The notes under the pieces were generated by a model. The model had not been told where the DNA came from. It saw only the letters and a program-made list of their open reading frames with translations, and made no database searches. The translations under genes were made by a program, and so were the position numbers. Source: an uncultured Olegusella sp. (GTDB lineage: Bacteria; Actinomycetota; Coriobacteriia; Coriobacteriales; Atopobiaceae). From it: a DNA stretch of 25,643 nt. Numbering within the stretch: the first letter of the stretch is position 1; every line of letters begins with the position of its first letter. The DNA is taken from assembly GCF_947253395.1 (NCBI RefSeq), contig NZ_CAMXYY010000015.1, forward strand, positions 1-25,643, in the 5' to 3' direction. Shown here one piece after another: positions 5,972 through 15,164 of this stretch.

Positions 5972-8251
5972 CTACCTCGTTTCTTGATACTGTGTTACCT
6001 CAACTTGCGTATAGAGTCGATACTGTGCGGGTTCTTTCAAGCCTGTAATAGCAACAGTTGCGACTTCTCCGCGCCACGTACGAAACACTGCGTGCCCAGC
6101 CTTAACCAAGGCGCGTAAGGCTTCGATAGAGACGTGCTCAGGTTTGTCATGAATTAGTACGCCGCTTACGGATAAATCACGCTCAAAAGTACCCAGCTGC
6201 CTGTATGCGGGAAACATTCTGCCTGTGGTCTTGTAGTCTTGAATATCGCTTGTAATCGTATCTTCCATAGAAGCAGGACTTCCCAGCCCTAAATCTAGCG
6301 CTGCGTGTCCGCCGTCCCAATCCCACACATAAGCATGAGAGCTAATCGCGGGTAGCTCCACATGAGCCACACCCCAGCTACCATCAGACGAAAGCACACT
6401 CACAAGCGCTGTGCTCGTCTTACCCAAAGGTACAAAGGCATCCAGCGTGCGCTTAGTAGGCGTTGTTGCTGTGGTGGTCATCTTAATAGTGTTGTCTGCG
6501 TGCACTACCGCGCTAACTTTGTCTTGCTTTGAGATAGTAGGCACCTCAAGTGCAAGTGTTGCATGGTCAGTTTCAGCCACGCTTACATTAAGATCGCGTC
6601 GTACCCCTGTATTAGTAACGATTAAGCCGACTGCGCCTTCTGTTGTGAGTCCGTCTGCATCAATCGCTAAATGCACATCCAGCCGCGCACCTGCCTTTGG
6701 AGCATCGGCAAGCTTTAGCCAAGGAACAAGCACGGTGCCGCTAGAGCCGTCTTTACCTGTCTCAGATACAGACTCAAGCAGTATCGACTTGCCGCCTAAA
6801 ACAATATCGCTCACACGCACTGTAGCGCCGCCATGACGGTAGCTGCCCTCGTATGTGACTAGTAGTCCATCTTTTGTCGCTGCCACGGAAACTGGCGCTA
6901 TAGTCGGCTGTAAGGTCATACGGATAGTGCCGCTCGTACCACTTGCGCTGTGTACATTAAAGCCTTCAACGCCGTCCATGTTTGCCACAAAGTAGCGCAC
7001 CTCTAGTTGTAGCTCAAGCGCGTCTGTGGCGTCCGCTGTAAGGTGTGGCAAGTCGAGTGCTGTGCTTAATACTTTGGTCGTGCTTGCGTCAGTAAAACTA
7101 GCGCTAGGCACGCCAGCCACACCCCAGCCGCTATTCGCGCTACTACCATCACTCGCATGTCTCCACGCTCCCCAATCTGACCAATTACTATTCGCTTCGC
7201 GCGTCCTTATGCGATAACGCGCCTTAAAGTCTTTGCCTTCACACTCAAACGTGGGGTAGGCATCGCCAACAACACACGTGCCTTCTTGATATTTATCCTC
7301 GCCAACTACCACACCCACTGCCGCGGGTGTTGGTAGCACGCTTGCGTTAATCGCTTCTGATGGCATCAGGATAAATTCTTGAGCAGCGCTGTTATTCTGT
7401 GGCCATAGTTGCACCCTGCTGCCGTTGGAGGTCTTGCCACCGTAAATATCCAGACACATGGTTGCGCCCTGTGCTGCAACGTTTCTTACCTCATAGGTGG
7501 TTGCCCTCACGCCATTAACCTCAGCGATACCACGTGGTACTAGCACCCAGAGATTAGGTCTGCCAGCCTTGTTGGTGTCGTTTGCGTACTGCCGCGCAAT
7601 GCCACCTTTTGCAACTTTATCAACTTCGAGATAGCGTCCAGAGTGACAGAACTTAAGGCGACAATTACCACCGTCTGTGTCTGTGACTAAAAGCTTTTGA
7701 GCGTTGGTATCATTGCGCAAGTAGGTCTGCACCTTAGCGCCTGCGCTTACAGAGCCGCCTGTAAGGTCAAGCGCAAAGTTAGAGTTAACCTTGCTCAAAA
7801 GCTCATAAACTCCTGCTGGTGCTGCACTTTTTGCTTCAAGCTTCCAAATTTGTTTTGTATCTCCCATCACATACGATGAAAGAAAAACATTGCCCTTACC
7901 TACGTTTTCAGCTGTGAGCGCAAGAGTAGGCGCGGCAAGTGGATGAACCACTATGCCGCCTTCTACCTCTTCAATTTGCCACTGTTGATTAGCGCCGCCG
8001 TGCCAATCCCACTGTGAAACGTTGGTGCCAGAAACAAACTTGCCGCGTTCAACATCCAGCGCCTTGCCTGTTGCAGGAAAGCTCAGTTCTTCGTGGTCGT
8101 CCACGGTTGCAATGTGCACAATCTGACTATCGCGCCCATGTTTTGTCCACACCTGTACGTTTTTGCCGTGAGCATCACTTGCTCCTGCAACATCAAGCGC
8201 AAAGCCATTGTTAGCGCCCAGCATAAAGACGTAATTACCATCATTAACCAA
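5972..8251 (-). CDS. Distal tail-type protein with two N-terminal ricin-type lectin trefoils
   Basis: This 759-aa protein sits right after the tape measure, where the distal tail protein (Dit) is expected. The C-terminal about 120 residues (TFERDLSVSGVLIHDKPEHV to VEVTQYQETR) fit a Dit-like domain. The N-terminus is unusual. Residues 1-140 and about 147-297 form two ricin B-type beta-trefoils of three repeats each, with NGFALDVAGAS, HGKNVQVW, ANQQWQI, KQIWKL, then NFALDLTGGS, GAKVQTY, MCLDIYGGKTSNGSRVQLW. Residues about 300-640 are beta-rich and may hold fibronectin-like modules. The likely role is glycan binding at the tail tip. The start is TTG at 8251, overlapping the tape-measure stop. 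A later ATG (8224) would cut into the first repeat. Confidence 0.8.
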   Translation of the reverse strand: MVNDGNYVFMLGANNGFALDVAGASDAHGKNVQVWTKHGRDSQIVHIATVDDHEELSFPATGKALDVERGKFVSGTNVSQWDWHGGANQQWQIEEVEGGIVVHPLAAPTLALTAENVGKGNVFLSSYVMGDTKQIWKLEAKSAAPAGVYELLSKVNSNFALDLTGGSVSAGAKVQTYLRNDTNAQKLLVTDTDGGNCRLKFCHSGRYLEVDKVAKGGIARQYANDTNKAGRPNLWVLVPRGIAEVNGVRATTYEVRNVAAQGATMCLDIYGGKTSNGSRVQLWPQNNSAAQEFILMPSEAINASVLPTPAAVGVVVGEDKYQEGTCVVGDAYPTFECEGKDFKARYRIRTREANSNWSDWGAWRHASDGSSANSGWGVAGVPSASFTDASTTKVLSTALDLPHLTADATDALELQLEVRYFVANMDGVEGFNVHSASGTSGTIRMTLQPTIAPVSVAATKDGLLVTYEGSYRHGGATVRVSDIVLGGKSILLESVSETGKDGSSGTVLVPWLKLADAPKAGARLDVHLAIDADGLTTEGAVGLIVTNTGVRRDLNVSVAETDHATLALEVPTISKQDKVSAVVHADNTIKMTTTATTPTKRTLDAFVPLGKTSTALVSVLSSDGSWGVAHVELPAISSHAYVWDWDGGHAALDLGLGSPASMEDTITSDIQDYKTTGRMFPAYRQLGTFERDLSVSGVLIHDKPEHVSIEALRALVKAGHAVFRTWRGEVATVAITGLKEPAQYRLYTQVEVTQYQETR

Positions 8252-11200
8252 GGTACATCGCCGCCCTTCTGCTAGCTCCCACCATCAACGAACCAACAAC
8301 GTTGCCATTCAGTACAACCTGTGCGCCATTAAGTGAATCTGCAATTTGAGCGCCAATGAGAGATGAATCAAGCCCAGTCGTATCAGAGCTAGAACGCATA
8401 TCGTTCATCTTTGCGATAAATTCTTCAGCAACGCTTCCAGCAAATGGCGAAACATATCGCTTGTTGGTAAGCGGGATAATTGCTTCTGCGCCCGCTTCAC
8501 CAGCAATATCCTTATGCCCAATCCAAGTAGGTCGGTCAACAATCATGCCGTCTGCGTGATAGCGGATGCCACCAGTAGCCATTTCGATGTGTGGTACGAG
8601 CTTACCAGATAGATTCTTCGCAACTCCCGTTGCTGTAATCTTAATGTTCTTGTCGTGCAAGTTATCAATCTTTGCTTGTACCGCTCGAATCTTATCAAGC
8701 GCTGTTCCAGTGAGCGCGGATATCTTGAACTGTTTGTCTTTTACGTTCTTTTTATTGACCTTTTCAATATCCTTTGCTGCCATCTTAGCTGTACCATCAT
8801 CATCAATGTAAAACTTCTTGCCATCAATGCTCATGTTGTTTAAGTCGATAATCTCGCCTGTTGCTAACGATATGGTGCCGTCATCGTTTACGGTTATGTT
8901 TTTGGGGTCAATCCCTAGCGCATCTAAAGCCTTGAGCCTGCTTGCCATCTCATCAGTGTTGCCATCAACGCTATTAGCAAGCTTTTTGAAGTTGTCTACA
9001 CCTATACTTTTGAGGGTTTCAGTGCTAACGCCCGCCTTTTCCATACTTGCAGCAAAGTCATCAATTCCAATTCCAGCTTTATCCAAAGCGTTGACAATCC
9101 CGTCAATTCCTTTAATTTCTTCGGCAAGCTTTTGTGCATTGTTCTGGTGGTTTATATCGTTCATTTCTTGCTTCGCAATATCCACCGCTTTGGCATACTC
9201 TTTATAGTTCTCTGTTGCTTCCTTTAGCTCTTTATCTTCGTCACTGCCCTGTAAGCTAGCCTTTGCAACCTCAGTAGCCTTTTTTTCATCATATGTGGCG
9301 TAGGTGCCATCCATATATTTCTTTTTTGTTTCATCAACCTTTTTATCATAGTTTTCTTGTGCTAATTGTTTGTCCTGCTCGCCTTTTACTTTCTGCTTAA
9401 GTGATTCGCTATACACATCCTCATAAGCTTTAAGCTCAATCTCACGTTGCTTAGATTCAATGAGTTTATCTATCTCTTCACGGTAGCTATGAGCCTTGCC
9501 CTCAGCGTCCTCATAGGTGCCATTCAAAATATCTTGCACCTTGTAGTTTTCGCCAAGAATACCGTTTAGCGTATCTACCGCCCACTGCAACTCGCCAGCC
9601 TTATCAGCTGCAACTTTGCCTTTTCCTGCCCACTCATCAATGATTGTTTTCGCTTGACCAAGAACGCGGTTTTGTTCTTCTGCTGGCTTCGTTATCTGCT
9701 TAATCTTCTCTTCAAAGTCGCCTAAGTCTTTGGTTAGCTCTTCGACTGTTGGCGCGTTACGTGCCGCCGCATTGCCTATGTCGTCTATAGCGCGGGAACC
9801 AGCTTTAAGGTTGTCGTGCATACCGTCAATGGTGCTATCGAGGGAATCCATAGCATTGTTGTATGCGTCCTGTTTTGCTTTTGCTTCGATAACCTTAGCT
9901 GCCAAAAAAGCAACGCCTGCAATAGCAAGTCCCACTAGTCCAGCCTTAAGCCCACCAACAATGCTACCTGCAGATTCAGCTGCGTTTTCAAATCCTCCTG
10001 TAGCTTCCATAGCACTTGTAAGCGCACCTGTAAGAGTGCCAGAGTTAGTAGATAACTCACGCATTGTGCGCGCCGCAACCATTGTGCCGCGACTTAAGCT
10101 CATAGTGCCCTGACCCACGCCGCCAATAACATTGATTGCTGGCGCTGCAGACGCTGCAAGCCCAGCAAAACCAACAATGCCTGTTTGAATGGCAGGATCC
10201 ATGTTGCTAAATACGCTAAGAGCGTCTCCTGCAACATCAACCATGTTGTTTAGCATAGGTGTAACAGCATCGCCCAATACCGCTCCTGCTGCCATTGCAA
10301 TGTTTTGTAGCTTTGCCAACGCACCAGAAAAGCCTTCTGCTTTTTGTTCCGCTTCTCGCGCTGCGTCCCCTGCGTCTCCCCACTGGTCAGACTTGTTATT
10401 CCACGCATCGCTACTCATGGTAAGAGCGTTATCAAGCGTGCCAAACGTCTGTACAAGTCCTTCTAGTGCCTGCTTTTGTCGTACAGACGTAATGCCAAGG
10501 TCGCCTAGTGTTTTATCTACAGAGCCGCCGTCATCTTTTATCTGCTTTAAGCCGCCGACAAACAGCTTAAGCGCGTCGGACGGACTACTTTTCCACTTTG
10601 ACGCAAACTCTTCGGCGCTCACACCAGATACCTTTGCAAATGCTTCTAGTTTTTCGCTAGAGCTGCCAAGCTCCTTCGTAAGGTTTTCAAGTACGCTTTG
10701 CGGGTCGCTTGACCACGCATCAACAAACTCATCTGCCGTCATCCCAGCAAGCGCTGCAAACTCTTCTAGCTCAGCCCCGCCCACTGCAACAGCTTCGCTA
10801 ATAGCCTGCTCAGATAAGTCAAACGCGCCGCTCGCACCTGCAACAGCGCCTTCAATCTGACTCATAGTTCTGCTAATTGCAGTGCCTGCTGACTCGGTTC
10901 CTTGACCAGTCGATGCAATAGCGCCTGCCCACGCCAAAATTTCAGGCGTTGTCATGCCCACGATAGAACCCATCGAACCAATACGGTTGGTGACCTCAAG
11001 AATGCTAGATTCCTGCGTTGGTAGGTTGTTGCCAAGTCTTACCAGAGCGTCTGCAAACTGGTCTAGATTGTCGTGATTCAAATCATCAAGAATGTTAGAT
11101 AGCTGTCCCATTGACTTAGCAATTTCTTGTGAATCAATGTTGGTTGCTATATCGAGGTTTGACGCGACCTCAGCAAATTTCTTCAATTTGTCGGCGGATA

Positions 11201-12719
11201 CACCCAGTTGACCTCCCATAGCTTCAATCTCAAGAATCTGCGAAGGACTCGTAACGTGGGTTGTAGAAAACTCCATTGCAGACTTCTTTAAGTCTTGAAA
11301 CTGTTCGGGTGTCCCCTGTACCGTCTTTTTCATGTCACGAAAAGCAGAGTCAACCTCACGCGCCGCTTCTTGAGCGTTACGCGCAAGGTTCACAATAGGA
11401 CTGGTTACATTCGCTTTGAGTGTCGCGCCAAGCTGCCTTAGCTTGCCAAAATCCTCAAAATGAATTTTTCCTACTTGCTTAATTGCCTTGCTAAGTCGGC
11501 TAGACTCTTGCGTTGCTTCTTGCGTTTCATTTGTAAGTTGCTGCAGCTCATTACATGCTTTAGCAGTGTCAAACTTTCTGTAGGCTTCCTTCGCCTCCAC
11601 TCCAAGAGACGCAACCTTTGTGCGCGTTTCCTCAATCTCCGCTTGCATCTTTGCAGCGCCTTGAGTGTCGCCCAAGAGCTTGAGTTGCTTTTGTCTTTCA
11701 ACAAGTGCTGCAAGCTCGCCTTCGGCGCTCTTTAGTTCGCCTTGCGCTTTGCTGTATGCATTGCGCGTTTGCTCTATCTCTAGCGCCCAGTTCTTTTGTG
11801 CGTTAGCAGCTTCATGAATCATGCTTGTTGGATATGATGCCATCTTTGCTTTTAAGGCATCTGCTTTTTGCGCTGCCGCGTCCTGCTGGTCTTTAAGGTT
11901 TTTAATCTTTTCAGCGACTAGCCCCACGTTAGACGGGTCAAACTTGATAGCTTCATCAATCATCTTTCCACGCTGTTGCAGAGTTTTTAGCGCGTTGTCG
12001 CATGAGAGTATCTTTGTATCTAAGTCAGCAAAGCTCTTGTTTTGTTTTGCAACTGACGATTGTGAATCAAGCGCTATTAGTTGTGCTGCAAAGCCCTTAA
12101 TGTTCGACTTAACGGACTCAATATCAGCGCCCATGCGCTCAAACTTCACAAGCTTCTTAGAACCTTGCAGAGCCGCGTCCGCTTCATGCCACGCATCGCG
12201 CAACTGAAGTACTTTTTGCGCTTGCTCAGCAGTAATCTTTCCAACGAGCGATAGGCGCTCAACCTCAGCGTTTGTTGAATCGCGCAAGTCGATACCAGAA
12301 CTCTTTTTAATGCTGCGATAAATATTATCTAGAGCAGCATCGACCTCGTTATAAGCACTTCTTGCTTGCTCAGCAGTAAGCGCTACGTTCTGTGTTTTTT
12401 TAGCAAGCTCAGCCACGGTGCCCGTCATGCGCTCGCCTGTTTTCGGGTCAAAAATAGCAACGTGCTGTTTGCCCAAATCACTAATTGATGCTTGCAGTTT
12501 CTTGAGCTTAGAGCCTGCAGTTTCAGCCTGCTGGTTGATGAACTTAATGCTTCTTGCCATAGCAGCAGAACTAGACGGGTCAACTTTAAGCGCACGGCTC
12601 ATCATTCTAAGCTTGCTTTGCGTTTCTGTAGCTGCGCGGGAAACGGTAGTAAGCGCCCTGCTTAAAGAACTTGCATCGCCGCCTAGCTTGATAGTTAAGC
12701 CTTTATAAGCATCAGCCAT
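8244..12719 (-). CDS. Tape measure protein
   Basis: At 1491 aa this is the longest gene and sets the tail length. It begins MADAYKGLTIKLGGDASSL, followed by several hundred residues of coiled coil rich in Ala, Lys, Glu and Gln. A central PhageMin_Tail-type region is seen (THVTSPSQILEIEAMGGQLG, then MTTPEILAWAGAIASTGQGT). Hydrophobic stretches that could insert into the host membrane occur in the middle (GIVGFAGLAASAAPAINVIG and VGLAIAGVAFLAAKVI). The C-terminus has the conserved GGIRYHADGMIVDRPTWIGH and GEAGAEAIIPL motifs (from about residue 1383). ATG at 12719 has AGGAGCAAC just upstream. It lies between the tail chaperones and the distal tail gene, as in other siphophages. Confidence 0.95.
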   Translation of the reverse strand: MADAYKGLTIKLGGDASSLSRALTTVSRAATETQSKLRMMSRALKVDPSSSAAMARSIKFINQQAETAGSKLKKLQASISDLGKQHVAIFDPKTGERMTGTVAELAKKTQNVALTAEQARSAYNEVDAALDNIYRSIKKSSGIDLRDSTNAEVERLSLVGKITAEQAQKVLQLRDAWHEADAALQGSKKLVKFERMGADIESVKSNIKGFAAQLIALDSQSSVAKQNKSFADLDTKILSCDNALKTLQQRGKMIDEAIKFDPSNVGLVAEKIKNLKDQQDAAAQKADALKAKMASYPTSMIHEAANAQKNWALEIEQTRNAYSKAQGELKSAEGELAALVERQKQLKLLGDTQGAAKMQAEIEETRTKVASLGVEAKEAYRKFDTAKACNELQQLTNETQEATQESSRLSKAIKQVGKIHFEDFGKLRQLGATLKANVTSPIVNLARNAQEAAREVDSAFRDMKKTVQGTPEQFQDLKKSAMEFSTTHVTSPSQILEIEAMGGQLGVSADKLKKFAEVASNLDIATNIDSQEIAKSMGQLSNILDDLNHDNLDQFADALVRLGNNLPTQESSILEVTNRIGSMGSIVGMTTPEILAWAGAIASTGQGTESAGTAISRTMSQIEGAVAGASGAFDLSEQAISEAVAVGGAELEEFAALAGMTADEFVDAWSSDPQSVLENLTKELGSSSEKLEAFAKVSGVSAEEFASKWKSSPSDALKLFVGGLKQIKDDGGSVDKTLGDLGITSVRQKQALEGLVQTFGTLDNALTMSSDAWNNKSDQWGDAGDAAREAEQKAEGFSGALAKLQNIAMAAGAVLGDAVTPMLNNMVDVAGDALSVFSNMDPAIQTGIVGFAGLAASAAPAINVIGGVGQGTMSLSRGTMVAARTMRELSTNSGTLTGALTSAMEATGGFENAAESAGSIVGGLKAGLVGLAIAGVAFLAAKVIEAKAKQDAYNNAMDSLDSTIDGMHDNLKAGSRAIDDIGNAAARNAPTVEELTKDLGDFEEKIKQITKPAEEQNRVLGQAKTIIDEWAGKGKVAADKAGELQWAVDTLNGILGENYKVQDILNGTYEDAEGKAHSYREEIDKLIESKQREIELKAYEDVYSESLKQKVKGEQDKQLAQENYDKKVDETKKKYMDGTYATYDEKKATEVAKASLQGSDEDKELKEATENYKEYAKAVDIAKQEMNDINHQNNAQKLAEEIKGIDGIVNALDKAGIGIDDFAASMEKAGVSTETLKSIGVDNFKKLANSVDGNTDEMASRLKALDALGIDPKNITVNDDGTISLATGEIIDLNNMSIDGKKFYIDDDGTAKMAAKDIEKVNKKNVKDKQFKISALTGTALDKIRAVQAKIDNLHDKNIKITATGVAKNLSGKLVPHIEMATGGIRYHADGMIVDRPTWIGHKDIAGEAGAEAIIPLTNKRYVSPFAGSVAEEFIAKMNDMRSSSDTTGLDSSLIGAQIADSLNGAQVVLNGNVVGSLMVGASRRAAMYLG

Positions 12720-12727
12720 TGTTGCTC

Positions 12728-12997
12728 CTAAAATGCGTCAATATCTTCTTGTGTTGCGTCTCTAACGCTTAAGGTTGTATTCGCACCTTGTGGTGTAGTT
12801 GCTCGCTGTGCTCTATCAAAATTCGCCCTCAGCAGGTTGTTAACAAAACTGAATGACAAAGCTCTAAATTCAGCGATACTCACGCCCAAGTCTAGGCAAG
12901 ATACAAGCATGTCTGTATAAGGGTGTTCGTGTTTCTCGTTACTCGTTGGAGCTGGTTGTTCTGCTGTCAGCGGCAGCGTCTCGAAACAAACCTGCAT
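12728..12997 (-). CDS. Tail assembly chaperone, T part (frameshift extension)
   Basis: This frame overlaps the end of the G chaperone and ends just before the tape measure, exactly where the T domain of a G/GT pair is expected. It is +1 (or -2) relative to the G frame. The first in-frame ATG (12997) has no ribosome binding site, so it is probably made only as a fusion. The G frame reads TTG TTT CGA at 12989-12981. A slip of tRNA-Phe from UUU to UUC, paused by a rare CGA, would join G residue 129 to ETLPLTAEQPAPTSNE and give a protein of about 213 aa. The extension contains SFSFVNNLLRANFDRAQRA. GT proteins load the tape measure during tail assembly. Confidence 0.7.
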   Translation of the reverse strand: MQVCFETLPLTAEQPAPTSNEKHEHPYTDMLVSCLDLGVSIAEFRALSFSFVNNLLRANFDRAQRATTPQGANTTLSVRDATQEDIDAF

Positions 12998-13370
12998 TCA
13001 TCTCATCAATGACAAACGCCGCGATCTCATCTAGGTTAACTTTCCCAACAGAACACACCCATTCAAGGTAGCTCTTAACACGTTCGTTAGGTGCTAAGTC
13101 TCCTGCAGCAAATGCAACATCTGAATATGTTTTGAGCATTGCCCAGAGCGCTTTCATGTTTTGATGCCAGTTTGTATTTGTGTAATCTATCTTTGCTAGA
13201 GTTCCGTCAGCGTCATAAACGACACGGGTTTTCTTAGCATCAATTACGCCAAACACGTCTTTAATCATATCGGCGTGAAACTCTTGCTCATAAACAACTA
13301 GCGTCCATGCTGTGCAGAGCGTATGACGGGTACCTGTGCCGTCATAATCAATACTTGAATAGTTCGCCAT
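12939..13370 (-). CDS. Tail assembly chaperone, G part
   Basis: This 143-aa protein begins MANYSSIDYDGTGTRHTLC. ATG at 13370 has AGAAAGG seven bases upstream. The open frame continues upstream to 13508, but that part runs through a terminator hairpin and should not be coding. Sequence such as WTLVVYEQEFHADMIKDVFG, a central Trp-rich helix (WHQNMKALWAMLKTY) and a C-terminal EMNAGLF helix fits siphophage tail assembly chaperones of the XkdM/N neighbourhood. It binds the tape measure and recruits the major tail protein. Its 3' end overlaps the T frame (see that entry). Confidence 0.8.
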   Translation of the reverse strand: MANYSSIDYDGTGTRHTLCTAWTLVVYEQEFHADMIKDVFGVIDAKKTRVVYDADGTLAKIDYTNTNWHQNMKALWAMLKTYSDVAFAAGDLAPNERVKSYLEWVCSVGKVNLDEIAAFVIDEMNAGLFRDAAADSRTTSSNE

Positions 13371-13450
13371 GAATAAGCCTTTCTGCGCAATGAGCACTAC
13401 CCGCCGTCTCTTCGTTACTAATAGAAGGGCCGTCGGGCAATGTTCACTAC

Positions 13451-13482
13451 AAAAAAAGCCCCGCTGCAATAAACAGCAGGGC
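13451..13482 (-). terminator. Rho-independent terminator after the major tail protein
   Basis: On the minus strand GCCCTGCTG pairs with CAGCGGGGC (one G-U pair, hairpin 13458-13482), followed by seven T (13451-13457). It lies between the major tail gene and the chaperone genes and would attenuate transcription so that the abundant tail-tube protein exceeds the downstream tail proteins. Confidence 0.9.
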
Positions 13483-13508
13483 ATTAGGTTGTAGCCGCTA
13501 AAACTCAA

Positions 13509-14105
13509 TTAGGCGATAGTCTCGCCAATCGTGTAAACCTTCTTGAACCAGTTGTCAAACACTGCAGCCTTGTCAATAGTGCTCAAGCAGGAAGCCTTAA
13601 CAACGTTTTCTTTCTTGCCAGCGATCTCAATATCTTTGCCAACGGCCGCACCAGAGATAGTGTCGTTGTCGGGGTTGACTGTATCGGTCTTGGTGTTGCC
13701 CTCCTCAGAAGGACGTGTGAACTTGACCTTATAAAGAAGTCCAGCTTTGTCCATCTTAGAGCCTTCAAACAACCAGAGAAACGCGATATAAGGTGGTTTT
13801 GCATCCGTAGGCTCATAGACAACGCCGTTAGCGTCTTTCTTGTATCCCAGCAAATCAACCTTCATATCATCGGTGAGATATGCGCCCTCAAAAGAAACGT
13901 TGTAGCCGCCGTTGGTATCAAACGTCTCATAAGGCATATCATCGTAATATGCCGTGTTGGAGCTACCAACGGGTGAAAGCGTTAGCTTTGCTGCACCAGG
14001 AATAGGCTTTGGAGTGCCGTAGGTGCCCGCAGTCTCATCGAGAATGGCGTAGTGTACAGACTTAACACCAAAACGCACACCTGCTAGTTTATTAGTATCG
14101 GGCAT
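13509..14105 (-). CDS. Major tail protein (tail tube, phi13-type)
   Basis: This 198-aa protein polymerises into the tail tube. It begins MPDTNKLAGVRFGVKSVHYA and contains LTLSPVGSSNTAYYDDMPYE, GGYNVSFEGAYLTDDMKVDLLGY and FLWLFEGSKMDKAGLLYKV, the pattern of phi13/Bacillus-type major tail proteins, in which colour, size and position match. It lacks the C-terminal Ig-like domain seen in some relatives. It is followed directly by a strong terminator, as is common for this highly expressed gene. Confidence 0.9.
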   Translation of the reverse strand: MPDTNKLAGVRFGVKSVHYAILDETAGTYGTPKPIPGAAKLTLSPVGSSNTAYYDDMPYETFDTNGGYNVSFEGAYLTDDMKVDLLGYKKDANGVVYEPTDAKPPYIAFLWLFEGSKMDKAGLLYKVKFTRPSEEGNTKTDTVNPDNDTISGAAVGKDIEIAGKKENVVKASCLSTIDKAAVFDNWFKKVYTIGETIA

Positions 14106-14108
14106 GTT

Positions 14109-14456
14109 TTATCCCCTTTCAGGAATGACTGTAAATTCATAAGTTGTTACTACTGCTTGTTCAGACGGAACGCGCCTAACGTATTGTGAATACGCGCCAA
14201 ATTTAGCGTTAACCGCTGCGCCTAAAGAGTCTCTAAGCTTCTTGTTCGGTTCTGCTTCCCAGAGTTCAATGGCGTATTCAGTAAACGCTTCCCAACGTTT
14301 CCCATCCGCATACTGCACTGTTTCCCCAGTTTCGTAATAAACCGCATATGGCAAGCTAGGAACCTTAAAAGCGCCGTCCTGTTCTGCCCACCAATACGCC
14401 GTATTCTTTACGCCCAGAGAATTTAGCATTGCGTGAATACGCGCTTTATCACTCAT
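14109..14456 (-). CDS. Tail terminator/completion protein
   Basis: This 115-aa protein lies between the gp10-like gene and the major tail gene, the normal slot for the tail terminator that caps the tube and joins it to the head. The sequence PSLPYAVYYETGETVQYADG followed by YAIELWEAEPNKKLRDSL is typical of small siphophage tail-terminator or DUF806-like proteins. It overlaps its upstream neighbour by an ATGA. Assignment is by position plus general pattern. Confidence 0.72.
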   Translation of the reverse strand: MSDKARIHAMLNSLGVKNTAYWWAEQDGAFKVPSLPYAVYYETGETVQYADGKRWEAFTEYAIELWEAEPNKKLRDSLGAAVNAKFGAYSQYVRRVPSEQAVVTTYEFTVIPERG

Positions 14457-14854
14457 AAGCCTTCAATCGCCTTGTCTATGCCTTCTCCAACGTCCTTAAA
14501 AGCTTGCTTAAACGCTGTTTCTGCAGCATTAGCAATATGCACACGTCCAGAAACAAATCCGCCACCAATGGTCTGGTGACCTTTTTCTAGCAAGTGTGGA
14601 AGTCCTGGCAACTCTTTAGAACCAACCTCAGCTCTGGTATCACCAATAGAGCCTTTTTCAACATGCGTATGAATGCTTTGGGAATACCGACCTGTACCCC
14701 ATCCAGCAGAAGCCTTCACCCATTCTTTTCGCGCTTGTCGCGCCGCTTTAGGGATAGCCACATCAAGAGCACGTCTTGATTCTCGGTCGAGCTTCTCAAC
14801 CATGCTACTTAGCGCCGCTGCAAAATCATCAACGCCGCATGTTTTATTACTCAT
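14453..14854 (-). CDS. HK97 gp10-like head-tail protein
   Basis: This 133-aa protein matches the HK97-gp10_like family. It has an N-terminal amphipathic helix (DFAALSS..EKLDRESRRAL with AIPKAARQARKEWV), then GTGRYSQSIHTHVEKGSIG, LPGLPHLLEKGHQTIGGG and a C-terminal helix AFKQAFKDVGEGIDKAIEG. The LPHLLEKGH motif is diagnostic. The family acts at the head-tail joint or in tail assembly. Both ends overlap the neighbours (8 bases upstream, 4 downstream), consistent with translational coupling. Confidence 0.87.
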   Translation of the reverse strand: MSNKTCGVDDFAAALSSMVEKLDRESRRALDVAIPKAARQARKEWVKASAGWGTGRYSQSIHTHVEKGSIGDTRAEVGSKELPGLPHLLEKGHQTIGGGFVSGRVHIANAAETAFKQAFKDVGEGIDKAIEGL

Positions 14855-15164
14855 TGTTGTTGCTCGCTTTCACGCCTAGCGTGAGTGTTACAAACTCGCC
14901 TGTATCAGACGTGCCTTCTATATCCATCTCAACGCCGCTCAGAATTGCTTCTGCTTCTCCGTGATAGTCACAAGAGCGCATACGAATACGTGCGTCTGCC
15001 CTAATTCCAGCAGCTCGCGCACTTGCCCATGCACTGCCACCAATGCTTAGGCGATTACAAATAACGTCTCGTGGCGATTGTTTGCCATCGTGCCAAATGC
15101 CCTCATCGTCTTGATAGCGCTGTGGAGACGATAGCAACGTAATGACACTGTTCCATCTAGCCAT
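14847..15164 (-). CDS. Head-tail adaptor/head closure protein
   Basis: This 105-aa protein begins MARWNSVITLLSSPQRYQDD. It contains an SPP1 gp16-type pattern in which a short strand region with DEGIWHDGKQSPRDVICNRL is followed by a basic helix and a closing beta region (SDTGEFVTLTLGV). I chose ATG at 15164, which has GGAG seven bases upstream. ATG at 15179 lacks one. The gene overlaps the connector upstream by eight bases and the gp10-like gene downstream by eight. The head-closure role is inferred from order and pattern. Confidence 0.75.
   Translation of the reverse strand: MARWNSVITLLSSPQRYQDDEGIWHDGKQSPRDVICNRLSIGGSAWASARAAGIRADARIRMRSCDYHGEAEAILSGVEMDIEGTSDTGEFVTLTLGVKASNNNE

Noticed and set aside
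10189..10860. Long plus-strand open frame (223 codons) opposite the tape measure
   Set aside because: It lies entirely antisense to a clear gene. Its Ser/Ala-rich composition reflects the codon bias of the opposite strand.
13371..13508. 46-codon upstream extension of the tail chaperone G frame
   Set aside because: It crosses a strong terminator hairpin. A well-placed ribosome site supports the internal ATG at 13370.
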